This document shows positions 54,774-64,000 of a stretch of 64,000 nucleotides of DNA, in pieces. Under the pieces are notes generated by a model. That model ran no database searches, had not been told where the DNA came from, and saw nothing but the letters and a program-made list of their open reading frames with translations. The position numbers were made by a program, and so were the translations under genes. Source of the stretch: Schizophyllum amplum (taxonomy: Eukaryota; Basidiomycota; Agaricomycetes; Agaricales; Schizophyllaceae); the NCBI GenBank assembly GCA_007026445.1, contig VDMD01000004.1, forward strand, positions 1,240,001 to 1,304,000, read 5' to 3'. Numbering within the stretch: the first letter of the stretch is position 1; each line of letters starts with the position of its first letter.

Positions 54774-56037
54774 TTAATCGCATGGCCTGCCCAGCTCGTC
54801 CGTAGACACCGTCCATGGCCCGATGACGAGGTGGATTCTGCGCTGGCGAGCCATTTTCGTCCACCTGGCCGCCCGTGTGCGCATAACGGACTCCCGTAGG
54901 TCGACAGCGATATATGTCGGTGGAGGCTCCCGCTGCAACAGCACGTGCTGAACGGAGTCACATAGCGTGTCCTCCTCCACTTCCAACGGTATCTGGAATT
55001 TGCCAGTGGTCATCGATACCTTAAAAATATTCACACTGGGGGAGAGCACGCTGATGAAAGTACTGTCGAATTCTTTGGTGGTGATGAACGATAGGGCAAA
55101 GTACTCCAGGCGATTCAGCTCCGCCAGGCAACCCCGGAGGGCCGCCGTGGTGACTCTGTCGCAGCTCAAGAGGACGAGCTGCCGTAACGTGTACCCGTGC
55201 GGCTGCACAACCTCCTTGAGGAATGCGTCGTGCATCTGGAAGGCGGGATCCCTCGCGTAACCATAGTCGTACGCGAAAGATTCAGAGGGCTTGTGCTGAA
55301 CATGCCGCCCACATCCTTGTCGAAGAAGGTACTCGTGACCTCGTAGAGCGAGAGATGGCGGAGAGCAGGGAGGGAGGTGTGCGCAGGAAGACGTTGCCCG
55401 ACAGACGGAGGGACTGCACGGGTCCCGGTTCAACGACTTCGAACACGCCGACGCGAGAGTGTGAGGTCAAGAAGAGCTGGTAGGCACATAGTGAAGACTG
55501 ACGTCCAGCGGCGAACAGTGCAGGCTCGAATTGCCAGTGCAGGCGCCAGCGGCGTAGTTCCCCGATATCCTGCCTGCTGACAGTCGTACGAGAGACCGGT
55601 GAAGCGCGATGGCAGTCGAACACACGAAGTGTGCGCAGATTTGGAAGGCTCCTCATGCATAGATACAGCTTCGAAACCGGGATGCGCTGTTGAGAAATGA
55701 GTTGCACGCACAGATTTGAACTGTAGACGCGCCTCGCCTTCGCGGGATCCGGGCCACCGTGAAGGCGACTGTCATTCGCTGCATCGAGCCACGTTATGCG
55801 CGAGAACAGCCGCGAATCTGGGCACTGCAGAAATGCAACTATCTGGTCCTCGTGCAGCAGAGATGCATAGCGTTTATACCCCACCAGCTCCCCCTCCACA
55901 GCCATCTGCTTACAGACACGCAGCAGGACGAGATGCGCATTGCCCGGCTGGCGCACTCGCACCACGTTTCGATGATCGGCCAGGAATGCGTCGTACACCG
56001 CCAGCCGGATTTCGAGGGGAAGATCGAGCCAATGCAT
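54774..56037 (-). pseudogene. F-box-like protein gene broken by two frameshifts
   Basis: From ATG 56037 the frame reads MHWLDLPLEIRLAVYDAFLA, HLVLLRVCKQMA, YKRYASLLHEDQIVAFLQC, LPNLRTLRVFDCHRAS, VVEPGPVQSLRLSGNVFLR. Near 55366-55379 the sense continues in another frame (LPALRHLSLYEVTSTFFDKD) and near 55283 in a third (ESFAYDYGYARDPAFQMHDA through LRQLVLLSCDRVTTAALRGC to TDELGRPCD at 54774). Each break fits the loss of one base, and no intron with GT-AG ends spans them. The family is an F-box or leucine-rich-repeat-like Agaricomycete family. Either a recent pseudogene or two sequence errors. Confidence 0.6.
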
Positions 56038-56638
56038 ACCCGCCGGGATCGGGGGTGACGAGAGAGAGAGAGAGAGAACAATGCCTACCCGATTTGACCA
56101 TCATTTGTTAGGAGTGATGGCCGCCCGGCGCCACGAACCCGGAGACCGCCACGCCTCCTCTCGAAAGTCACAGCCTGCGCTATCGATGCCCTGTCGATGC
56201 CGCATGCGCGCCAGCTGCTGCAAGAGCCCGCAGCGCGGTGTCTCTGTGAATGAGCGAGAAGCGGCGCCCCCCGCATGCGCGGGCCTCAGCAGAAGGGTCC
56301 GCGGCGCACGCGTGACGGGACGCTGGGCTTCCCGATTCGCAACAATAGGCACTGCGCGGCGGCGCAATGGAGAGCATCTGGCGACGGGCCGTGTATCTCC
56401 AAGTCGCGATCCCGTGTCCGCCGTGCCGTCCGCCCCTTCATTGTTACTGTCGTGATCTTCGATGATCACTGGCCACATATACCTACATATATACGCCGCG
56501 CGCGCCAGGGCCGCCCGGCGCCTCTCTCTCTCCGCCTTTCCCTCCCTCCTTCACGCGCCTGCCCTCGACGGGCAGTACAACGCGCGCCAGTCTGCACCGC
56601 CCCCTGCCTACTGGGCTGCCCCTCCCCGCTCGTCTGGA

Positions 56639-57070
56639 ATGCCCGCGCCGCTGCAGTCGTTCGACGTGCTGCTGGACGTCGTCAACGACACGCAGGATAA
56701 CGTGACCGTCCAGCTCGAGCGCGACTACGGCGTGTCCGGCTCCGCTGTGGCGCTCGTCCGCCCCGCCGAGTCGCTCTCGCTCGTCCTTGAGTCCGGCTCC
56801 GTGTACCGCTACGCGGTCAAGACGCAGACGCGTGTTGCGAACGTCACGTAGGTTCCCTCGCGCTCAGACTCGGGGCCGTGCTGAAACCCATGCAGCGCCC
56901 GAGGATGGCGGGACATGCGCCTGGCTGTGTCGGGCGTGTTCGCCAGCGCGCCGCCAGAGAACAGAGCGACACCGTCGCCTCCAGCGAACGGCGTGGTTGT
57001 CACACGGATATGGCGGGACTACCGGTGCTCCGTGTATAGCGCGCGCATAGGCGGTAGCAGTGCGCAATAG
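56639..57070 (+). CDS. Small paralogous protein, copy B
   Basis: Two exons (56639-56847 and 56947-57070) encode 110 aa. Exon 1: MPAPLQSFDVLLDVVNDTQD, VTVQLERDYGVSGSAVALVR, LSLVLESGSVYRYAVKTQTR. Exon 2: TAPPENRATPSPPANGVVVT, RIWRDYRCSVYSARIGGSSA. The pattern matches copy A at 51131 (VNDT, LQL/VQL, LESGS.Y.Y, W-x-D-x2-C). The frame is open further upstream (to an ATG at 56462), but the homology and the shared MPA start favour 56639. A TATA-like CATATATAC lies near 56490. Function unknown. Confidence 0.7.
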
Positions 57071-57643
57071 GTCGGTCGCGCGCTCCTTCGCAGGGCGGAC
57101 TTCGTTGGCTGATGTGGACCTTCTCTGCGCAGGACGATAAGCCCTAGACACCCACGAACCCCGTATACCACCGCTGCTGGTCAGCCCGACCCTGCCAGAG
57201 CATCAATACCCTGCATTTTCAGCAATCACCACGTAAATTGAACCTCCATTCCACGGACTTTCTGTTGAACATACCACTGTAAACAAACACACCGCATCAT
57301 GTACGGTGTCAATAATGGGCTTGTACACGTCTTTCTGTCAATACTTGGTGTAATATCGGCGGACTATCGCAAGCGGAATGAGGCGAGCGATGCGGAAGGT
57401 ACTCTGCAAAGTAGATGTTACCAATTGTTCGTTTCCAAATCGATTCGACGGACCTGCTATTGGGACAATGTCACGGATGGTTGACATAACTTCGCGATAC
57501 ACAGCGACGAGTGACAATGCGCTGCAATAGACTGTCGTTACCTGTGCACCTCATGTTGACCTTAAGGACGGCGCTTCACACGCAAGAGTGGAAGTTCCTG
57601 AATAAGACAATGATATGATAGGAGATGGAGGGACAATGCGGTA
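57071..57643. other. Convergent intergenic region, no supported gene
   Basis: About 570 bp of 3' flanks. A short frame at 57299-57484 has no supporting features. Confidence 0.45.
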
Positions 57644-58662
57644 CTACGCCGATGCAGAAGATGGCTTCGGGCCGGAGGTCTTCTTCCACGCCTTCTTGTA
57701 CAAGTCCACGGTGAGCATGGGGTTGGCCGGCGGTGCAACTTGCCGGCCGAGCTTGCCCTTCGCGAGCTGCAACGCACTGCGCGTGTCGCCGGGGTATTGC
57801 TGGCCTGGGCGCGGCGCGGGGTCTTTGTAGTACTGGTTCTTCTCCACCTTTGCTTCCCACGTCGCGCGTGCGAGCACAGGGGTCGCCAGCAATTGAGTCT
57901 ACCCCGCGCAGTCAGCTGCATGTTCGGGACTTATAGGTGGACAAGACGCACCGAGTACTCAGTCACCTTCTGCGACAGGTCTTTCACGGCCTGCGGACCG
58001 CGGAACTTGAGCGTCTTCTGCAGATTCCACCGCGTCTTTGGTCGGAGCTTGCCCTCCTGGCCGAACGCGAGTTGGGCCTCCTTCTCCAGCATTTGTGTTG
58101 TGCCCTTGTAGGCTCGTTCACAATGTTCTCGAGGTTAGAGGTGCGTTGGAGGCGACTCTTGACGAGCTCGAAGCCGATCGCGCGGGCGGTCATCTCGTGC
58201 TTGAGGTCGCGCGGGTTGTCGACGAGCTCAAGGATGGCGACAGGTGCGTTGTCTCCCTGGCGGTTGCCAGATTTGAGTATGCGTGTGTAGCCTCCGGCGC
58301 GCTCAGCGTAGCGCGGTGCATACTTCTCGAAGAGGTTGACGAGTGCGGAGGGCTTGAGAAGGAATGCAGAGGCGCGATCGAAAGCAGGTCGCGTGCCCTT
58401 CTTGCCCATGGTGATTATCTGGGACGCATTGTGAGTTAAAGGCATGCAAAGTAGTGCACCGCGCACCTTCTCCGCTAGTCTCGCGGTGTCTCTGGCCTTT
58501 GGGAGGGTCGTCTTGATCTGCTCATGCTCGAAGAGGGAGGTGACGAGGTTCCTGAAGACCATCAGCGACAGGAGCCATGATAATGTATTCTGCTCACCTC
58601 AGCATGAGGTCCCTGTGCGAGGACGTGCGTGAGAACTTCCTGAACGCGATGCCATGCTTCAT
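57644..58662 (-). CDS. MRPL17: Mitochondrial large-ribosomal-subunit protein bL17m
   Basis: Exons on the minus strand from ATG 58662 to TAG 57644-57646. MKHGIAFRKFSRTSSHRDLM, then NLVTSLFEHEQIKTTLPKAR, DTARLAEK, IITMGKKG and SALVNLFEKYAPRYAERAGG, YTRILKSGNRQGDNAPVAIL, ELVDN cover the bL17 core. A fungal C-terminal extension (KTQLLATPVLARATWEAKVE, then YYKDPAPRPGQQYPGDTRSA) follows another intron. It is the mitochondrial counterpart of bacterial ribosomal protein L17 (yeast Mrpl8). The divergent ACP gene starts 143 bp away, both being mitochondrial genes. Confidence 0.9.
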
Positions 58663-58805
58663 GGCGGCGGGAGCGACTCTGCAAAATCCGTGGGCGCGGG
58701 ACTTCGGTGCGGAGCGGCCGGAGGTGCGATCAAGCTGACTAAGCTTAGTCGCGCACCTGGAATTTCGCGCTCCCGACTGGCTCAGCCGTCTTGCTCTCTG
58801 CCAAC
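58663..58805. promoter_or_regulatory. Compact divergent promoter between two mitochondrial genes
   Basis: 143 bp separate the bL17m and acyl-carrier ATGs, so the two nuclear-encoded mitochondrial genes may share control elements. No specific element is assigned. Confidence 0.35.
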
Positions 58806-59392
58806 ATGTCCTTCGCCCGCGCCGCCTTCCGCTCCGCCGCCGCCGCCGCCGCCCGCCGCCCGTGGACGCCCGCGGCCCTCCCCCGGGCTCGCCCGATGCC
58901 CGCCTTCCCCGCCTTCCGCATCGCACCGTACTCCTCCGGCGGCAGCCTCTCCAAGGAGACCATCCAGTCGCGTGTCTTCGACGTCCTCAAGAGCTCCGAG
59001 AAGGTCGACCCGGCGAAGGTGAGTGCAGGAATCTACTGCTGCAGCCAGCGCTGACGCGACATGCAGTTGACGCCCACCGCCTCGTTCTCGAAAGACCTCG
59101 GGCTGGACAGCCTGGACGCTGTCGAGGTCGTCATGTCCATTGAGGAGGTCAGTCAACTCACCGTCATCTCATTATGTGTACTCAACGCGTCTGCAGGAGT
59201 TTGGCATTGAAATTCCTGACGCAGAGGCTGACGCCATCCAGACTGTCGACCAAGGCATGCCGCACATACTCGAGACTTTGGACACGCGACTAACCATCCC
59301 TCAGCTATCGAGTACATTGTCAAGACCCCTGAGGGTGAGTTCTGCTCTGGCAACCTTTGAACATGACTTGACCTCATATTTTAGCTGCATAA
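58806..59392 (+). CDS. ACP1: Mitochondrial acyl carrier protein
   Basis: Five exons (58806-59018, 59067-59147, 59197-59254, 59305-59334, 59385-59392) encode 129 aa. The first ~55 residues (MSFARAAFRSAAAAAARRPW and basic sequence) are a mitochondrial presequence. Then SKETIQSRVFDVLKSSEKVD, TASFSKDLGLDSLDAVEVVM (Ser86 of DSL carries phosphopantetheine), SIEEEFGIEIPDAEADAI, QTVDQAIEYIVKTPE. It serves mitochondrial fatty acid (lipoate) synthesis and complex I and iron-sulfur assembly. Intron 3 (59255-59304) starts with GC instead of GT. The last exon has just 8 nt (completing E-A-A-stop). Confidence 0.92.
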
Positions 59393-59931
59393 ACGCTATG
59401 GCGCGTCTATGCGTACTTCACGGTATGTGTGCGGTGATTCTTCTGCCCAATCCTTTCACTCATGTATTGTCAGCACTTAGAACACTGCGCGTTGCAAGGC
59501 GTGGCTTGGAAGGCGACAAAACCGTTGACAGTAGCTGCAGCGCGTACACTACGTAATGAGCAATATAGCTCGCCCGGTTACACACTCCGCTCCCAAAAGA
59601 TGCACTTGTCAGTCCTCATCAAGTGCTTTCTTTGGCCAACGCTACTGGTGTATCATCCATCGGCCGTAGGGTCTCCCGTTTCCGTCCTCTTCCTCTACCG
59701 TTCCTTGCTGATATCTGCCAATTTCTTCGCCTGCAAAGATATCCAAAGTATCATCGAGTTGTCATTCTGCTCTTCAACACACTTCACTTGTCAGGCAGGA
59801 CGAGCTGATTGCAGCCTTCTCGCAAGCCACATCCCCCCGGCCCGGCTGCGTCACTGCCACAGTATCAGTATCGCACATGATCATTTCGCCGCCCTCTCCT
59901 CCTGCGCCATCGATCCCTCTACACCAACGCC
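59393..59931. other. Intergenic region, no supported gene
   Basis: About 540 bp between ACP 3' end and the lactonase start; a long frame overlaps it but lacks features and splicing. Likely ACP 3' flank and the promoter of the next gene. Confidence 0.45.
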
Positions 59932-61332
59932 ATGGCTCAGACTATCATCGTTGACCAGCCACTGGTGCAAGTCGGTTGTATCCTGGGGGAAGGTGTGGCA
60001 CGAACACCAATTATTCACCGGCAATCGCCGGGGTCGAATGTTCAACTTGGCTAACGTTCGTGTAGGTCCCGTATGGGATGCGAAGACGCAGATGCTGCAC
60101 TTCGTAGATATATCGGATAGGAAGGTGAGTTTTTAGCTTTTGTGTGCGATATCATTGATCCATCCCTTCCCAGGTATACCACCTAGACACCAATACCCTC
60201 GATACCCGCGTAGACGAGTTTGACGAGAAGATAACGTCCATCGCGCTGCGTCCATCTAATGACGGCGTACGTCGCATACCTTTGACCACCTCACCTGATA
60301 TGCCGACTCCTCGCAGCTAGCTTGTACTACACAGAGTGGCTACGCGCTGATTCTACCCTCCGAGACCGCCGGCCGGCCACAGCTTCAATACCTCACCCAG
60401 CCCTTCCCTTCGCACATCCAACCGCACACGCGCTTCAACGACGGCGCCTGCGATAGTCGGGGGCGATATTTTGCCGGCAGCATGTGGAATCCGTCGCGTG
60501 CGAATGAGATTTCGGGCAAGCTCTACCGGTACGACCCTGCGTTGAAAGCTGGCGATGACGGATGCGTGGTGCTTGACGAGGGACCCTTCACTGTGCGTGC
60601 GACTCCCTGAGTGCTGTGTACCCTCATACACGTCACCTCACGCAGGACTCCAACGGTCTTGGCTGGTCCCCCGACGATCGCACGTTGTGAGTATCGGTCT
60701 TGTACGAGGCCTTGGTCGGGTGTCCAATGTTTTGATTCGCTTATGCCGCCGTCTTTCATAGCTACTTCACCGACTCCTGGGCGAAAGTCATCTATGCGTA
60801 TGACTACGATATCGAGGCGGGCAACATCTCGAACCGCCGGCCCTTCATCGATGGCGCGGCGCTCGACCTGCCGGGCATGTTCGATGGGCTGTGCGTGGAT
60901 GAGGAGGGGTGCATTTGGTCGGCTATGTACGTGGTGAAGTAACAACTTGCGCAATATTCGGTTGACACATCGTGTAGGTGGGACGGCTCGCATCTGTACC
61001 GGTTCAAGGAAGGGCGCGTGGATGTTGTTCTCGAGTTCCCGAAGGTTTATAGGGTCACGTCGTGCTGCTTTGGAGGTGCGTCCTCAGTGGCCTGACTAGC
61101 TGAATCCCTTGTCCTTTCCTTACTCCGCCTCGAACCTTACCTGAACCTATGCTCACTCAAACCTTCATCCGTAGGCCCGAATCTCGACCAGCTCTACATC
61201 ACAACAGCGCACTGCGCGGCTGAAGGTGGCGACGAACAGCTGCAGCTCAAGTACCCGGACTCTGGACACTTGTACAAGGTCGATTTTTCCGGCCAGTTCA
61301 GAGGGGCTCCGAGGGGCGTCTTCCTTGAATAA
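59932..61332 (+). CDS. SMP-30/gluconolactonase (regucalcin)-like protein
   Basis: Multi-exon gene from ATG 59932 to TAA 61330-61332. Blocks: VGCILGEG joined to PVWDAKTQMLHFVDISDRKV (first metal ligand Glu in LGEGPVW), YHLDTNTLDTRVDEFDEKIT, FPSHIQPHTRFNDGACDSRG (substrate-side Arg/Asn), RYFAGSMWNP, then DSNGLGWSPDDRTLYFTDSW (metal ligands Asn and Asp), VIYAYDYDIEAGNISNRRPF, PGMFDGLCVDEEGCIWSAMW and LDQLYITTAHCAAEGGDEQL. This is the six-bladed propeller lactonase fold with a divalent metal. A sugar- or other-lactone substrate is expected but not visible. Seven or so introns of about 50-70 nt. Confidence 0.92.
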
Positions 61333-61375
61333 CGAAGAATAACGAAGAAGAGCGATGTGTTGAATTATGAGCCTG

Positions 61376-62850
61376 TATGTTCCCGCTACCATTTTCCCCG
61401 CTACCATTTATGGTAGTGGGTCTTGGGATGGAAACTCGAAAACACCTTGGCCCTCGATCGCGCATTTTGGTAACATCACGTGTTCATCACATGACCTTCT
61501 GCCACGTCAGCGTGCGCTCGAGTTTCCTTCCTGCCATCTCAATCGTACTGGAAGACCCGTTGATCTCAGAGAGACACTACCTGATTCTAGAGGCTTCTGA
61601 CGACTGCCTGACTCGTTTATATCTCCCTTATCCGCTCAGTGCTGGTGAATGCTAATTTGCAGCTTGCTGGAGCTCTGGTGACTGGTCCTGCGATGTGGCA
61701 CTATGAAGTGTGGACTCGTCCGAGATCTCTGCAAGCCTCTCGCGAAGGCAATGCTTTCATGTTCATGAGGCTTCATCACATGCGCACGGCGGGCAGGCGC
61801 GGTCTCGAGAGCAGAGCAGCGCGATCGCCCCCGTGGCCTGATGAGGTGCGCTATGAGGCGGTCGAATGGTCGGACAAGCTTCAATGAAGTAGTACAAAGA
61901 GACCGATGTTGTGGCTTTGTGTGCATTCGAGTATCAAAGAAGGTATTGCTTACAAGTAGTGCGCGCACAGCCAACGTGATGAATGGTAGCGGGCCCTGCC
62001 GTGCAACGGCCTTTCGCGAGTTATTCCCGCTACCATTTATGGTAGTGGGTTTTGGGGTGGAAGCAAAAACGACCCTTCGCGCCGTCGGACGATTCACATC
62101 ACGTGTTGCTCACCTGACTGTCTGCCACGTCAGAGTTTCGACTCTCGGCAGTCGCATTTTCTGAGCACCACTTTGCGTGTTCTTGCTTTTTGCCTAGAAG
62201 CTTTGAATCGTGCCCGGACCTCCAGGGGCAAGATAAGTATATCAATGTAATGCATGCTCAAGGCTCAGCTCTGACGACTCGCTTCTGACCTCTTTGTAAG
62301 CACTGACTCAAGCTCTGCAGCTGCAAATGTCAAGTTGCCCCTTCGAGCTTCAACTTCAATGAACTTCAAGGCCAAAAAGCTGGGTAGGATAGACAAAAGT
62401 AGCACAGCTCAGGTTGGTAGCGGGCCTTGCCGGTAACGACCGGCCTTGCGAGTTATATGGTAGTGGGTTTTGGGGTGGAAACAGAAAATCACCTTTCGCC
62501 TCGTCTCAAGGCATCACATGACCAGCACATGACCTGCTGCCACGTCAGAGTTTCGACTCTCGGCAGCGGCATTTTACCACCACCTTGCGCAGTCCTTCCT
62601 GCCCACAGGCTTTCATGGGATGTTGGCCCTCCAGGTGCGGCACAGGGAGATGCTACGCATGCCGCTGAAGGCTCGATCCTGGCCTCTTGTAAGCAAAAGT
62701 GCGGCTGTCAAATTCAACCAAATCGTCTCTACGAAGTCCAAGGCCAAAGGGCTGTATAAGATGTATAAATTATACTATAGAAGCAGCGCAGCTGCCGCAG
62801 CTCATATTGGTAGCGGGCCTTGCCGGTAACTACCGGCCTTGCTGAGTTAT
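61376..62850. repeat. Degenerate tandem repeat, about 400-430 bp per unit
   Basis: Units start with GGTAGCGGGCC at 61985, 62416 and 62809 (the last truncated near 62850). Each continues GGTAGTGGGTTTTGGGGTGGAA, and about 85 bp on contains GCCACGTCAG (61501, 62124, 62539) followed in units B and C by AGTTTCGACTCTCGGCAG. A fourth, more diverged unit begins near 61381 and contains the dyad CCCGCTACCATTTATGGTAGTGGG. CTCTTGTAAGCA is also shared near the unit ends. The arms GGTAGCGGG / CCCGCTACC make it strongly foldback-prone. No gene is encoded. It may be a subtelomeric-like or non-autonomous-element-derived satellite. Confidence 0.75.
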
Positions 62851-63247
62851 TTGCAAACTAATTGACACATGCACATGGACGTGTATATGCCACAGGAGGC
62901 TCGTCGAGACAGCAAGAGCGGCGGGACACTTCTGCAACCGTGATGAAAACTCGTTGTCAGACTCGTCATTTACCCCATCCCATCCCATCCCACCTCACCT
63001 CACCTTATTTACCTTGCCTTTGTGTGGATCGCCGCGACGCCGCAGGGGATGCTTTTACCTATGCAAGATGGCAGAGTAATTAAAAGCGCAAGATACCCCC
63101 GATTATCTACATGTAGCTGGTGATACTATATACGTATTACTACTTCCCTATTGCGTGTGTCCCAAGAAAGCATGCAACGAAAGCGTAAGTAAGAGCGCTA
63201 CAAGACGTTTTGTACGTAATTGCACAATTGTCCCAACGGTGAGGGGA
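62851..63247. other. Intergenic region with CCCATC tandem run
   Basis: About 400 bp of 3' flank of the last gene. A short run of CATCC/CACCTC repeats is at about 62975-63005. No gene is supported. Confidence 0.45.
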
Positions 63248-63842
63248 TTATACGTGAGGATCCATGCCCATCGTCCACATCGACGAAGAAATCATGGGAG
63301 GATTCGAAAGTGCGAGTGCGTTTGCCATACCCATACCTTGATCCATCGGCCCGGGACCGAACGACGGGTCTAACATGGACACTGGCAGCGGTGCAGGCAG
63401 CGGCTCGTTGGTCGTGCTCTGAGAGACGGCGTCCTTCGCGAACGCGGTTGCATGCGAGAAAGCGTAGAGTGGGAAGCCGACCTCGAGCGGCTGCTTCTGC
63501 GTCGTCATCCTCACGATCTCGCGCATGAGGCCCTGGAGGAGACTTTCTTGGCGCGCTGTAGGCGAATTGAGTCATTTTGTTGCTCTCGTTATTCCTTGCG
63601 GCACATACTGCCAATAGGTGACCGTCGGCCGTACTCCAGCATCGCGAAACTTTTATGGCGTTCAATGACTGCAAGCATACGGCGCCGAAGGAAGAGACGC
63701 ACCGTAGGACGTTGATCTCACCCCAGACGGTCGACTCCCGGTCCGGGTCGCCAATCTCGATAAAGTACTTGCAAAGTTGGACTTCAACGACGGCTGCTAG
63801 ATACCAGCATATCTGTGATGCGTCAGGGAAATTAGAAGCTCT

Positions 63843-63877
<35 letters not shown>

Positions 63878-64000
63878 GCACTGTCGCAAACGGGTGCAGG
63901 CGGGTTATATCCAAAGACGTGGCGGAGAGCTTGTAGTATGCAGACAGAATGCTACGAGCAGCATGGACACAGCGCGCCGTCGAGACGCAGTCGCGGTCGG
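63248..64000 (-). CDS. C-terminal part of a fungal-specific transcription factor (partial)
   Basis: The gene runs off the right edge; the visible part ends at TAA 63248-63250. Exons recoverable on the minus strand: VHAARSILSAYYKLSATSLD, ITRLHPFAT (to 63884 or so), then ICWYLAAVVEVQLCKYFIEI with GDPDRESTVWGEINVLR, a short exon FAMLEYGRRSPIG, and RQESLLQGLMREIVRMTTQK, QPLEVGFPLYAFSHATAF, ending in a Met/Pro-rich tail GPGPMDQGMGMANALALSNP. The helical AAVVEVQ.CKY / WGEINVLR pattern is that of the middle-homology region of fungal Zn2Cys6 regulators; the zinc cluster itself would lie off the edge. An intron holds the TA microsatellite (63846-63876). Confidence 0.6.
63846..63876. repeat. (TA)n microsatellite in an intron
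   Basis: A 31-nt alternating A/T run lies inside the first visible intron of the transcription-factor gene, a few bases downstream of the minus-strand donor GTGCG. It is likely to be length-polymorphic. Confidence 0.85.

Noticed and set aside
63248..64000. Zn2Cys6 DNA-binding domain in the right-edge gene
   Set aside because: No CxxCx6C pattern is visible inside the window; only the C-terminal region is present.

Overview
The window is nuclear DNA of a basidiomycete fungus, most likely an Agaricomycete (possibly Polyporales). The genes are compact and intron-rich (introns mostly 45-60 bp with GT-AG ends). Housekeeping proteins are typically fungal (PIL1/LSP1 eisosome protein, MED5, ELP5, IPI1, ZRC1-type zinc transporter), and several families are ones I associate mainly with mushroom-forming fungi: DUF6699 proteins, a divergent G-alpha subunit and MYND-finger paralogs. 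All assignments come from reading the sequence and from memory of protein families; no database search was run. Exon joins come from splice-site consensus and reading frame. For the genes where I give exon totals, the joined length is a multiple of three.

Layout. 0.7-5.3 kb: two conserved but unnamed basidiomycete proteins and a small protein with a possible permuted papain-like His/Cys pair. 6.6-8.8 kb: a 15-exon G-alpha gene with a 4-nt microexon and Ala in place of the catalytic Gln. 9.2-15.4 kb: PIL1, eIF4E, the MTM1/SLC25A39-type mitochondrial carrier and the VAM7 SNARE. 15.5-21.2 kb: three DUF6699 genes with a DUF7053 gene among them. 21.7-26.9 kb: ELP5 and a GNAT-like membrane protein flank a tandem array of three tiny Tyr/Ser/Asn/Gly-rich genes. 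Each array unit carries the same promoter block, and the later units carry decayed copies of the ELP5 5' end and the GNAT 3' end.

27.1-38.4 kb: a 371-bp MITE (35-bp TIRs, 8-bp TSD) sits just upstream of a MYND zinc-finger gene and may supply its start codon. A second, inverted MYND paralog, whose ATG is created by splicing, closes the segment. Between them lie a GRIP golgin, an aldo/keto reductase and a dienelactone hydrolase. 38.7-46.8 kb: MED5, a CDF zinc transporter, eIF3h and an expansin-like secreted protein. 47.7-61.3 kb: IPI1, NPC2, a four-span membrane protein, an F-box-like gene broken by two frameshifts, a pair of paralogous ~100-aa proteins, mitoribosomal bL17, mitochondrial acyl carrier protein (ACP) and a regucalcin-like lactonase. 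61.4-62.85 kb: a degenerate tandem repeat rich in dyads. The right edge cuts through a fungal transcription-factor gene.

Most genes are independent housekeeping units. Divergent pairs probably share promoters: eIF4E/MTM1, ZRC1/eIF3h, bL17/ACP, ELP5/first small gene and NPC2/membrane protein. The most unusual material is the small-gene array with its co-duplicated promoter and gene relics, and the contrasting start-codon solutions of the two MYND paralogs. I recognised no tRNA, rRNA or CRISPR. Stretches without a supported gene (1-688, 1379-2718, 5280-6578, 8826-9237, 10934-11496, 16377-17046, 18744-19337, 46839-47667, 50519-51130, 51491-52389, 57071-57643, 59393-59931, 62851-63247 and others) are described below where they hold anything.
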